A stretch of DNA of 42,205 nt from Phocaeicola faecicola (GTDB lineage: Bacteria; Bacteroidota; Bacteroidia; Bacteroidales; Bacteroidaceae): positions 1 to 42,205 of the forward strand of contig NZ_JABSOE010000038.1 of the NCBI RefSeq assembly GCF_013618865.1. Reading direction: 5' to 3'. A program made the translations under genes and the position numbers. Positions 23,814 through 32,702 of this stretch are shown here, one piece after another. The notes under the pieces were generated by a model. It searched no databases and was not told the DNA's origin. It saw only the letters and a program-made list of their open reading frames with translations. Numbering within the stretch: the first letter of the stretch is position 1; every line of letters starts with the position of its first letter.

Positions 23814-25205
23814 TTATGCATTCATGAACTGTTCCACTTCCTCAAGGGTAATCGGAATCCGTTTTTCTCCGGTGAATCTTGATCCGTCCGGAGTAATCAG
23901 GATATCGTCTTCCAGACGGATTCCACCGAAGTCCTTGAAGGTTTCGATGACATCGTAGTTCAGGAAGTCGGTGTGGAGATGTTCGGCTCTCCATTTGTCG
24001 ATCAGGGCAGGAATGAAGTAACATCCCGGCTCGTCGGTAATGACAAAACCTTCTTCCAGGCGTCGTCCCATACGCAGGGAGGCCAGTCCGAATTGCTGCG
24101 ACGGACGGACTTCGTCATCGTATCCCACATAGTTCTGTCCCAGGTCTTCCATATCGTGTACGTCGATACCCATCATGTGTCCCAGTCCGTGTGGCATGAA
24201 CAGTGCGTGTGCTCCTGCGGCAACCGCTTCTTCCACGTCTCCCTTCATGATGCCCAGGTCTTTCAGCCCCTGAGCCAGTACCTTGCATACATCCAGGTGT
24301 ACGGACTGATAAGTCACTCCCGGACGTGCCAGTTCGAGGGCACGGTCATGGCAGGCCAGCACGACGCTGTAAACGTCTCTTTGGCGGGAAGTGAATTTGC
24401 CTCCTACCGGAATGGTACGGGTATGGTCGGAACAGTAATTGGTGGTACTTTCGGCACCGGCATCGGTCAGCATCAGCCGTCCTGCCTCCAGTATGTGACT
24501 GTGGTCATGATTGTGCAGGGTCTGTCCGTTCTGTGTAAGGATGGTGGCAAAAGATACCATGTTACCGTACGAAGAGGCAATACCGTCCAGGACACCTGCG
24601 ATATACTGTTCGGAAACTCCCGGCTTGCACAGGCGCATGGCTGCCGTGTGCATCTCGTATCCGATGTTGCAGGCCTTGTCGATTTCTGCAATTTCGCACG
24701 CTTCTTTTACCGAACGCAGGGATACTACCGCCTTGATCAGTTCTACAGATGCATGCTGGCGGGTCATTGAGGCACGTACTCCGGTCAGTTCTTCCAGCAA
24801 CAGCATGTTGTCATAGCGGTAAGGAGGCAGGAAATGGATTTTCCGTCTTTGTGAGATGGCTTTTCCCACCATGGTTCTCAACTGTGAGAACGGAAAACTC
24901 TTCTCTACTCCCACGCGGGCTGCCAATTCCTTGACACTGGGCTGGGGACCCATCCAGATGATGTCATCCATGGTCACATCGTCTCCGAAGAAATACTCTT
25001 CTCCGGCATCGATATCGATGATTCCGGCATATCCGGGATGTGCATGTCCGAAGAAATACAAGAAAGAACTGTCTTGACGGAATTTATAAGTATTGTCAGG
25101 ATAGTTGGCAGGGGCTTCATTGTTTCCTAAAATCAATATAATGCCGCTGCTCATTTTTTCTCTTAAAGCCTGACGTCTTTTCTGGTAGATTGAAGATTCG
25201 AACAT
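23814..25205 (-). CDS. M24-family Xaa-Pro aminopeptidase
   Basis: 463 residues, cytosolic metallopeptidase removing an N-terminal residue before proline. An N-terminal creatinase-like domain (residues about 1-170) precedes the pita-bread catalytic domain. The five metal ligands can be placed: Asp in LTDAGAEST, Asp in YCSDHTRT, His in HGLGHMMGIDVHD, Glu in ITDEPGCYF, and Glu in GIRLEDDILIT. The ATG at 25205 (MFESSIYQKRRQ) is the expected start; the open frame upstream to 25262 overlaps a -7 promoter motif. It is followed by the secreted C1 peptidase gene after 42 bp. Confidence 0.94.
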   Translation of the reverse strand: MFESSIYQKRRQALREKMSSGIILILGNNEAPANYPDNTYKFRQDSSFLYFFGHAHPGYAGIIDIDAGEEYFFGDDVTMDDIIWMGPQPSVKELAARVGVEKSFPFSQLRTMVGKAISQRRKIHFLPPYRYDNMLLLEELTGVRASMTRQHASVELIKAVVSLRSVKEACEIAEIDKACNIGYEMHTAAMRLCKPGVSEQYIAGVLDGIASSYGNMVSFATILTQNGQTLHNHDHSHILEAGRLMLTDAGAESTTNYCSDHTRTIPVGGKFTSRQRDVYSVVLACHDRALELARPGVTYQSVHLDVCKVLAQGLKDLGIMKGDVEEAVAAGAHALFMPHGLGHMMGIDVHDMEDLGQNYVGYDDEVRPSQQFGLASLRMGRRLEEGFVITDEPGCYFIPALIDKWRAEHLHTDFLNYDVIETFKDFGGIRLEDDILITPDGSRFTGEKRIPITLEEVEQFMNA

Positions 25206-25243
25206 AATGCTATCTTTTTGTCGTTCTTTGATTGGATTTGTTG

Positions 25244-25251
25244 CAAAAATA
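25244..25251 (-). promoter_or_regulatory. Probable promoter -7 element of the Xaa-Pro aminopeptidase gene
   Basis: The minus strand reads TATTTTTG, matching TAnnTTTG, 39 bp before the start at 25205. A -33 TTTG at 25264-25267 is too close (12-bp spacer). Confidence 0.5.
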
Positions 25252-25280
25252 GGAAAATTCACTCAAATACTGATGATTTT

Positions 25281-25323
25281 AAGAAAAATAATACTTCTGC
25301 AGGAAGTGCGGCAGAAGTATTAT
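25281..25323 (-). terminator. Rho-independent terminator after the hybrid two-component regulator gene
   Basis: Read leftward, a 13-bp perfect stem (25311-25323 with 25288-25300, ATAATACTTCTGC type) with a 10-nt loop is followed by TTTTTCTT. It lies 80 bp after the regulator's stop. Confidence 0.88.
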
Positions 25324-25403
25324 CGGCTTTGTGCATGGTTTCTTCCGGCGGATATTCAGTTGCAAGCTGCAGTGACGGGAACGCCTCAGCTTTGTGCTCC
25401 GGA

Positions 25404-28400
25404 TTATTTTTGATTCTGTTCCGGTGCAGGTGCCGTCTTTTCCAGGTATTCGGCCTTATACTGGGTAGGAGTCTTGCCGGTATACTGTTTGAACAGGGTA
25501 CTGAAATAACGGGCGGTCGAAAATCCGGTCTGGTCTGCAATCTCACTGAAATTCAATGAGGAGTTCTTGATCAGCAGGATGGCCTTTTCCAGCCGGTATT
25601 TGTTGATGTACTCATTTGCTCCCATACCGGTAATTTCTTTCAACTTATTGTAAAGCGATGCCCTGCTGATACCGATTTCCTTGCACAAGAGAGGAATGTC
25701 CAGTTCTACATTGGCGATGTGTTTCTCCAGACTGTGATTCAGCTTTTTCATAAACTGTTCGTCTCCGGAGCTGAATGTGCTTTCATAAGGTTGTGGTAAC
25801 ACTCCCACATTATGATAATGGGCCTTGATCTGCTCCCTGGAATACAGCAGGTTGTATATCGTTTCCGTCAACTGGTCTATCTCGAATGGTTTTTCCAGAT
25901 AGGCATCGGCTCCAAGTTTGTAGCCATACGATTTGCTCGTTTCGTTGCATTGGGCAGTGAGCAGGATAATGGGAATATGACTGATTTCAGTATTTTCCTT
26001 GACAGCCTTACACAGCTCAAATCCATTGATATAAGGCATCATTATGTCGCTGACGATGATGTCAATTTTTTCTTTTTTCAGAAGCTCAAGTGCCTCTTTT
26101 CCATCGGATGCGGTATGTACGGACTTGAATAGGTCTTTCAGTTCTTCCTGCAGAAAATCCGTCAGGTGCTGATTGTCATCTGCTATCAGGATATTCCATT
26201 GACGGAATTTTTCTTTTTCCATTGAGGGGGTAGGGGGATTGTTTTCTTCAATCTTATCCGCACCCATTAATTCATTCAGGTAGGCTTTCGGCTTGCAGGT
26301 CTTTTCGCTGGGAGTAAGGGTGGTAGGCAATTTGATGAAGAAGGTAGCCCCTCCTTCGTCATTGTCATAGGCTCCGATCTCTCCATGATGCAGCTCAATC
26401 AACATTTTGGCATAAGACAGTCCGATGCCGTTTCCTTCTCTGTTCGGGGTCCCCTGATAGAAGCGTGTAAACAACTTGGCTGAGTCAAGTCCCTTGATTC
26501 CACAGCCCTGGTCGGACACAGAAATTTTGACATACTGTTCTGACGGGAAAAGCTGAGTGCTCACCCGGATAGTGCTATGCTCAGGACTATGTTTCAGTGC
26601 ATTGATCAGTAAATTGCTGACCACAATCATCAGTTTGTCCTGGTCGTAAACGACTTCGGTGATATGAGGGTCCAACTGGAACGAAAGCTGAATGTGTTTT
26701 TCATTGCCTTCATCCATGAAATCCTGCCCCGTCTCTTGAATCCACTGGTTCAGAGGGTATTTGTCGAAGATAAATTTGCTTTCTCCCACTTCCATCTTGC
26801 GTATATCCAGTACCAGATTAATCAGGTCCTTCATCCGCTGCGTCTGTTTGTAGATGCGTTTTAAGGTAGAATAATTCGAATCGTCGGGAGGCAGATTCTT
26901 TATCAGCCGGTTGAGCGGTGTGTAAATCAATGTCAAGGGAGTTCGCAGTTCGTGACTGATATTTATCAGGAACTGTACCTTCTCTTTATACACATTCTGT
27001 TTGTGAATGATTATCTCTTTTTCAAGTTTGCTTTTTTGGCGCTTTACAATGAAAAAGGGTATCATAATGAGTATCCCCAGGACGGTGGCTGCCCATGTCA
27101 GTGTAAACCATGCGGACTGATACCAGGGAGGGGTAATGGTCAGGGTCAGAACCTTTTGCGGTTGTGTCCATGTGCCCTCCTGAGTATTGTAGCTCACCCA
27201 GATAGGATAGGTACCGACCGATAATGTAGGAAGAACCAGTTCTGTAGAATAACTTTCAATGGAACTGTTTCCTATTTGGTATTTATAGATTTTAGTTCTT
27301 AAAATATCTTCACCAAATGGCATGATCCTGATTTTGATGTTCTTGCTGTTCCACGGTATCTGAACCTGCATCTTCTCAATGCGGTCCATCCGGTTTTCTC
27401 CCCCTATGGCAAATCCGATCAGGTGCAGGTTCGGTTCTGGGGAAACCTTCCGGGGCAAAGCCTCAGGGTCAGCACAAAGCAATCCGTTTACACCTCCCAG
27501 GTAGATTTTTCCAGAGCGGGAAAGCAGGCGTGCCTTGCAAATGTATTCGTTGGAGATAATTCCGTCCGATTCGTCGAACAGGGCAAACTGCCTGGTTTCC
27601 GGCTGATAAGTGAACAGATTGTTCTCCGTGCCTATCCATATCCGGTTATCTTTGTCGCATAAAACGCTGTAGACCTCGTGAAAAAGTGGAGTCGGTATAC
27701 TTTCATACTGTTTGCTTTGCGGATGATAGGCCGACAGTCCGGATGAAGAGCCGATCCAGAATACTCCTTTGGGGTCTTGCGTGATTGCATTGATCTCATT
27801 TCCGTCATTGAACTGATAGATTACTTCTACCGCCTTGCTGTCTCTTTTAATCCGGTAAATGTGATCTAAATCGTGCAAGTATATGCCTTTTTCGTTCTGT
27901 TTGATGGTACTGATCATTGTATTCAGTTCAATGGAGTCCGGTTTCTCGATGACTTGCAACTCATCTTTCCGGATGTCGTAGCGATATACCGGATTGCTGA
28001 ATATAAGTACCGAATGAGGGGTCTCCTGGAATACATTTACCGACAGTCCGGTGTATTTCAGCCTTTTATTCAGACTGGGGATGTCGTCCAGGAACGGCCG
28101 TTTAGTGCCGGTTTTCTTATTGAATAAAAACAGACCTTTGGAAAATACGGAAATGATCAGTTCTTCCTGGCTGTATCCGCAGATGGACACTATTTTATCT
28201 CCCCATGTATTGGGATAATGCTGAAACGTTTCATTTTCCGGATTCAGTTTGTTGATTCCTCCTCCGTCTGTACCTATCCAGATTTTGTTCTCTACCGAAT
28301 CTTCGTACAGGCAGAGTACGGTATTTTCACTCAGCCCTTTGTTGTATCCCAGAATGACTCCCGTATAGGTTTTCATAGAGACTTTCCGGATATTGATGAG

Positions 28401-29378
28401 GCCGCCCCGGTTGCTTCCGGCCCACATATCCTTGTTGTTCGGGTCTTCATGCAGGCACAGGATGGTATTGACCGGAAGAGAATGCTCGTCTCCCGATATG
28501 TGTTCCAGCACGGATATCTCTCCCGTTTCCGGATTAAGGATGTTGATCCCTCCTCCGTCCGTTCCCATCCATATCAGTCCGTCGCTTATGGTAATGTATA
28601 AAATGACGTTGCAGTTGAGCCGGGAATTCTCTGTGGTATAATGCGCAAGCAGTTGCCCGTCTTTCGAATAACACTTCAGTCCCTCGTTGTAAGGAGAGAG
28701 CCAGCAGTTCTGCTTGCTGTCTATTTTCATATCGAGGATGTAAGCGTCTTCACACAGCCTTATCGGGGTGATTTTCCGGTGCTGCAGATTTACCCGGTAC
28801 ATACCTTTCTGCCGGTCGATGCAGACTATTTCCTCGTCATTCAACAGCTGTATGGATTGTATCTGATATTTTTCGGTTGCCGGTAATGTGAGAATTTCTG
28901 AAAAGCGGTGTGTCTCATAAGTATATTTATAGATTTTCCTGAAACTTCCGAAAATAATTCCGTCCTTGACCTTGCAGGCTGACTGTGCGATTAAGGGATG
29001 TCCGTTGAAGGCAGGCACCGAGAAACGGTCGTAGTTCAAGGAATATTTTGCGATGCCTTCAGCAGTAAGTACCCATACCTGTTGTTCATCGTCTCCTATG
29101 ATGTCTATAATCCGGTTGCTGGGCAATGAATCTTCCCGGTTGAACGCATTGTAAGTTCTGATAACCTTTCCGTCGTATCTGATAATGCCGTTTTGAGTGC
29201 CTGCCCATATAAATCCATTTTCTTCCGAATGTATGCAGTTTATTTTGGGCGGTATTCCATCTTGCAGGCTGATTTGCTTAAAACTATAGTTCTTATTGTC
29301 GGCTCCCTTCAGCGAAAAGCATAAGGAAAGCGTCAGAGATAAAATAAAAACTATCTTTAGTTTTATAAATCCATTCAT
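25404..29378 (-). CDS. Hybrid two-component system sensor/regulator (HTCS) of a polysaccharide-utilisation-type locus
   Basis: 1324 residues, combining sensor kinase and transcription factor. A signal/anchor segment at 5-22 precedes about 700 periplasmic residues of two Reg_prop beta-propellers (repeats such as GFIWAGTQNGI, GLIWMGTDGGGI, KIWIGTDGGGI, VFWIGSSSGL) and a Y_Y_Y domain. A membrane helix lies at about 756-778. Next come HisKA with NISHELRTPL (His near 808), HATPase (DQGCGIKG, GNGIGLSYA), a receiver (IADDN; Asp in VSDIMMPY, near 1108) and a C-terminal AraC-type HTH domain (about 1225-1315). Such proteins bind an oligosaccharide breakdown product and activate the adjacent susC/susD operon. 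It is divergent from susC, with 241 bp between. Confidence 0.95.
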   Translation of the reverse strand: MNGFIKLKIVFILSLTLSLCFSLKGADNKNYSFKQISLQDGIPPKINCIHSEENGFIWAGTQNGIIRYDGKVIRTYNAFNREDSLPSNRIIDIIGDDEQQVWVLTAEGIAKYSLNYDRFSVPAFNGHPLIAQSACKVKDGIIFGSFRKIYKYTYETHRFSEILTLPATEKYQIQSIQLLNDEEIVCIDRQKGMYRVNLQHRKITPIRLCEDAYILDMKIDSKQNCWLSPYNEGLKCYSKDGQLLAHYTTENSRLNCNVILYITISDGLIWMGTDGGGINILNPETGEISVLEHISGDEHSLPVNTILCLHEDPNNKDMWAGSNRGGLINIRKVSMKTYTGVILGYNKGLSENTVLCLYEDSVENKIWIGTDGGGINKLNPENETFQHYPNTWGDKIVSICGYSQEELIISVFSKGLFLFNKKTGTKRPFLDDIPSLNKRLKYTGLSVNVFQETPHSVLIFSNPVYRYDIRKDELQVIEKPDSIELNTMISTIKQNEKGIYLHDLDHIYRIKRDSKAVEVIYQFNDGNEINAITQDPKGVFWIGSSSGLSAYHPQSKQYESIPTPLFHEVYSVLCDKDNRIWIGTENNLFTYQPETRQFALFDESDGIISNEYICKARLLSRSGKIYLGGVNGLLCADPEALPRKVSPEPNLHLIGFAIGGENRMDRIEKMQVQIPWNSKNIKIRIMPFGEDILRTKIYKYQIGNSSIESYSTELVLPTLSVGTYPIWVSYNTQEGTWTQPQKVLTLTITPPWYQSAWFTLTWAATVLGILIMIPFFIVKRQKSKLEKEIIIHKQNVYKEKVQFLINISHELRTPLTLIYTPLNRLIKNLPPDDSNYSTLKRIYKQTQRMKDLINLVLDIRKMEVGESKFIFDKYPLNQWIQETGQDFMDEGNEKHIQLSFQLDPHITEVVYDQDKLMIVVSNLLINALKHSPEHSTIRVSTQLFPSEQYVKISVSDQGCGIKGLDSAKLFTRFYQGTPNREGNGIGLSYAKMLIELHHGEIGAYDNDEGGATFFIKLPTTLTPSEKTCKPKAYLNELMGADKIEENNPPTPSMEKEKFRQWNILIADDNQHLTDFLQEELKDLFKSVHTASDGKEALELLKKEKIDIIVSDIMMPYINGFELCKAVKENTEISHIPIILLTAQCNETSKSYGYKLGADAYLEKPFEIDQLTETIYNLLYSREQIKAHYHNVGVLPQPYESTFSSGDEQFMKKLNHSLEKHIANVELDIPLLCKEIGISRASLYNKLKEITGMGANEYINKYRLEKAILLIKNSSLNFSEIADQTGFSTARYFSTLFKQYTGKTPTQYKAEYLEKTAPAPEQNQK

Positions 29379-29400
29379 AATTCTTGTGTTATTATATAAG

Positions 29401-29408
29401 CAAATATA
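29401..29408 (-). promoter_or_regulatory. Probable HTCS promoter -7 element
   Basis: The minus strand reads TATATTTG, matching TAnnTTTG, 22 bp before the HTCS start. No -33 match is seen at the expected spacing. Confidence 0.5.
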
Positions 29409-29456
29409 GTAAAATAATCTGATTTAATGATTCTTAAATGAAAAAAGAAGCGGGAC

Positions 29457-29491
29457 GCATCTAAAAATGGCTCATAATGCATCCAAAATTG
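29457..29491 (+). promoter_or_regulatory. Imperfect direct repeats, candidate HTCS operator
   Basis: GCATCTAAAAATG (29457-29469) and GCATCCAAAATTG (29479-29491) match at 11 of 13 positions and are 22 bp apart, about two helical turns, as expected for an AraC-type dimer. They lie roughly 70-110 bp upstream of the predicted susC transcription start. A third, inverted and weaker copy (CCTCCAAAAAC on the minus strand) lies around 29502-29512. Confidence 0.5.
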
Positions 29492-29553
29492 AATATTAGT
29501 TGTTTTTGGAGGTTATTTAGCCAAGTTTGGAAGTCCCTTATTGTCTGAAAATC

Positions 29554-29561
29554 TAATTTTG
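29554..29561 (+). promoter_or_regulatory. Probable susC promoter -7 element
   Basis: TAATTTTG matches TAnnTTTG. TTTG at 29526-29529 is a possible -33 but with a long 24-bp spacer, consistent with an activator-dependent promoter. Confidence 0.6.
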
Positions 29562-29564
29562 GCC

Positions 29565-29582
29565 GCGAGTAGAGATACTCGC
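29565..29582 (+). other. Leader hairpin of the susC mRNA
   Basis: A perfect 7-bp stem (GCGAGTA with TACTCGC) is closed by a GAGA (GNRA) tetraloop. It lies almost exactly where transcription should start from the -7 motif at 29554, so it may cap the 5' end of the susC mRNA and influence its stability. Confidence 0.5.
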
Positions 29583-29619
29583 ATGAGATTATTGTTAATT
29601 CCTTAATTATTTAATATCT

Positions 29620-32600
29620 ATGAATTATAAAAACATTTCAAACATCGGGAAAAGTGCAACCTTGCGCGACTTGAAGTGTTGCAGAATGCTCCCTGTAGTA
29701 TTAGGTGGCCTGGTGGCCGTAGGAAACCTGGCATCTGTATCGGCTGTCGGTAATGCGTCTACGATATCTGTTCAGCAACAAAACATAACAGTGAAAGGTA
29801 ATGTGGTAGGTACGAACGGAGAGTCACTGATCGGAGTGAATGTGCTTGAAAAGGGGACTTCCAACGGTACGATTACAGACTTTGACGGTAATTTCTCCTT
29901 GTCTGTAGCTCCTGGGGCAGTCCTGGTTTTTTCTTATATCGGATATGAAAGCATTGAAGTACCTGCTTCACAGGCAAAGGACATGAAAGTGGTATTGCAG
30001 GAAGATACCAAAAAACTGGAAGAGGTAGTGGTAATCGGATACGGTGCCGTGAAGAAGGCTGACCTGGCCGGATCGGTTGCTGTACTTGATAATAAAAACT
30101 TCAAGGACCAGCCGGTAACACGTGTGGCCGATGCCTTGCAGGGACGTGTGGCCGGTGTGCAGGTAGAAAGCAGCGGAGTTCCCGGAGGTAGTGTAAAAAT
30201 CCGTGTGCGCGGATCCGGTTCTGTCAATAAGAGCAATGACCCGTTGTATGTAGTGGATGGAATTGTACGAGAAAGTGGTTTGGACGGTATCAATCCGGAG
30301 GATATCAAGTCGATGCAGGTACTGAAGGATGCCTCTTCTACTGCTATTTACGGTTCCCGCGGTTCGAACGGAGTGGTGTTGATTTCTACAAAAACCGGTC
30401 AGGCCGGAAGAACCCAGATAACCCTTGATGCTTCTTTCGGTGTTTCGAATGTCTATAAGCGCTACGATGTCTTGAGTCCGTATGAATATGCTTTGGCCCT
30501 GAAGGAAGTAAAAGGTACTGATTTCTCTGAAAAAGAGCTGAATGCGTATAAGGACGGCACATCCGGTATCGACTGGCAGGATGAAATCTTCCGTTCAGGA
30601 CTTACGCAGAACTATAAAGTGTCAGTGAGCAGCGGTAATGAAAAGACACAGTATTATATTTCCGGTAACTACATGGGACAGACCGGTGTGGTAATCAATT
30701 CTAAGAATGAACGTTATCAGGCTAAGCTGAATGTGACTTCCGATGTGACTCCATGGCTTCATGTCGCAGCCGATATCAATGCCTCTCACAGTCTTCGCAA
30801 AGGAGGAAATTTTGCTACCGGTAAGGAAAATCCGATCTGGATTGCGCTGAACTATTCGCCTACCATGACGATGATGGATGACAACGGCAACTACAATAAG
30901 GACCAGTATAATGCCATTGCCAGCAATCCGGTGGGTATTTTGAATCTGCACGGAGGAGAAACCATGGCGAATGTCCTGAACGGTTATGTTGACCTTCGTT
31001 TTAATCTGCTGAAAGGGCTGACGTTTACTTCTACAAACGGTCTGGATTACAACGATACGAAATCTTACTCATTTTCTTCTACCCGTGTGAATCCAAGTAA
31101 CGGAATGGGCAATACCGACCTGTACAGTATGATGCTGCAGAGTTCAAACAACCTTACTTACATGGGGCAGTGGAACAAGCACTCTCTGACCGCAACGGCT
31201 GTATATGAGGTGACAAAGCGCCAGGAACGTACCATGGGAATTTCCGGCAAAAACCTGTTGACGGAAAGTGTAGGATGGTGGGATGTCAATATGTCACAGA
31301 GTATTTCGGCCAGTAACGGAATTACGGAATGGGCATTGATGTCTGGAGTAGGACGTGTATTGTATAATTACGACGAGCGTTACTTGCTGACTGCGACTTT
31401 CCGTGCCGACGGTTCTTCCCGCTTCAGTAAAAACAAATGGGGATATTTCCCTTCAATTGCTGCTGCATGGACCATCAGTAATGAGAAGTTCATGAGAAAC
31501 GTATCAGCGATACAGGATTTGAAAATCCGTTCCAGCTATGGTATCGTGGGTAATCAGGCCATTAACCCGTATTCTACTTTGGGATTGATGGCAAAACTGA
31601 AATACAATTTCGGTACTGCCAATGATTATACCGGATATTGGGCTGCGGATATTGCGACTCCAGAACTGACTTGGGAAAAGACCCGCCAGTTTGATTTGGG
31701 AGTAGATTTCTCTCTGTTTGACCGTCGTCTGAATGTAAGTGTGGATTATTTTAATAAACGGACTACGGATGCCTTGCTGCAGAAAACCGTGCCGGGATAT
31801 AAAGGTGGCTCTACTTATTGGGTAAACGACGGTGAAATCAGTAATAAGGGTGTGGATATCTCTATCAATGCAGCCCTGATTCAGAATAAGAATTTCAGCT
31901 GGTCGACTACATTGAACGGAACTTATCTTAAAAACAAGGTAGAAAAGCTGGCTGGAGGTGAGAACGACTTCTTCTTCGGTTCCAAACCGGCTGCCGGAAT
32001 GGTGGATGAGGCGACCATCATCAAACCGGGATATGCAATCGGTTCGTTCTACGGATATGAATGGACCGGACTGGATAAAAACGGAAATGATACTTATCTG
32101 GACCGTGACAACAACGGAGTCATTGATGGTTCCGACCGTACCGTAATCGGTAAGGCAACGCCTGACTTCACTTTCGGATGGAACAATACCTTGACTTACA
32201 AGAACTGGGACCTGAATGTATTTGTGAACGGATCGTTTGGGGCACAGCGCCTGAATCTGGTTCGTTTTACCATGGCTTCCATGGTGGGAGACTCCCGTTT
32301 CGTGACATTGAGAGAGGCTTATTTCAACGGTTTCGATAAGGTCGGCCAGGGTGCTGAATATCCGAGTCTGACCGGTTCGGGCAACAATTATCAGGCTGTA
32401 TCTACCAAATGGATGGAAAATGCAGATTACGTCCGTCTGGAAAACATCAGTCTGTCGTATACCTTCCCCCGCTCAATGACCAAGTTTGCCGATATCCGTT
32501 TGTCGTTCAGCTGTCAGAACCTGTTCACGATTACCGGATATAAAGGATTGGATCCGGCCGGTTCTACCTTCTCGACTTCGAATGTCGATGTGGATGCCGG

Positions 32601-32664
32601 TATTGATATGGGAGCTTATCCTACTCCAAGAACCTTTACGTTTGGAGTACGTATGAATTTCTAA
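29620..32664 (+). CDS. SusC-like TonB-dependent outer-membrane transporter
   Basis: 1014 residues. An unusually long N-terminal leader (hydrophobic segment about 24-43) is followed by a carboxypeptidase-regulatory-like domain (VKGNVVGTNGESLIGVNV, DFDGNFSLSV, about residues 55-130), a TonB box region (EEVVVIGYG), a plug domain (VADALQGRVAGVQVES, PLYVVDG, SRGSNGVVLISTKTG) and a long beta-barrel ending TFGVRMNF. SusC proteins form the outer-membrane barrel through which SusD-bound ligands are pulled using TonB energy. SusD follows after 38 bp. The cognate ligand is unknown and no degradative enzyme lies next to it. Its expression is probably activated by the divergent HTCS. Confidence 0.95.
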   Translation: MNYKNISNIGKSATLRDLKCCRMLPVVLGGLVAVGNLASVSAVGNASTISVQQQNITVKGNVVGTNGESLIGVNVLEKGTSNGTITDFDGNFSLSVAPGAVLVFSYIGYESIEVPASQAKDMKVVLQEDTKKLEEVVVIGYGAVKKADLAGSVAVLDNKNFKDQPVTRVADALQGRVAGVQVESSGVPGGSVKIRVRGSGSVNKSNDPLYVVDGIVRESGLDGINPEDIKSMQVLKDASSTAIYGSRGSNGVVLISTKTGQAGRTQITLDASFGVSNVYKRYDVLSPYEYALALKEVKGTDFSEKELNAYKDGTSGIDWQDEIFRSGLTQNYKVSVSSGNEKTQYYISGNYMGQTGVVINSKNERYQAKLNVTSDVTPWLHVAADINASHSLRKGGNFATGKENPIWIALNYSPTMTMMDDNGNYNKDQYNAIASNPVGILNLHGGETMANVLNGYVDLRFNLLKGLTFTSTNGLDYNDTKSYSFSSTRVNPSNGMGNTDLYSMMLQSSNNLTYMGQWNKHSLTATAVYEVTKRQERTMGISGKNLLTESVGWWDVNMSQSISASNGITEWALMSGVGRVLYNYDERYLLTATFRADGSSRFSKNKWGYFPSIAAAWTISNEKFMRNVSAIQDLKIRSSYGIVGNQAINPYSTLGLMAKLKYNFGTANDYTGYWAADIATPELTWEKTRQFDLGVDFSLFDRRLNVSVDYFNKRTTDALLQKTVPGYKGGSTYWVNDGEISNKGVDISINAALIQNKNFSWSTTLNGTYLKNKVEKLAGGENDFFFGSKPAAGMVDEATIIKPGYAIGSFYGYEWTGLDKNGNDTYLDRDNNGVIDGSDRTVIGKATPDFTFGWNNTLTYKNWDLNVFVNGSFGAQRLNLVRFTMASMVGDSRFVTLREAYFNGFDKVGQGAEYPSLTGSGNNYQAVSTKWMENADYVRLENISLSYTFPRSMTKFADIRLSFSCQNLFTITGYKGLDPAGSTFSTSNVDVDAGIDMGAYPTPRTFTFGVRMNF

Positions 32665-32702
32665 TTTATAAATCGAATTGTAGCTTATTATATAGTTGAA
32701 GT

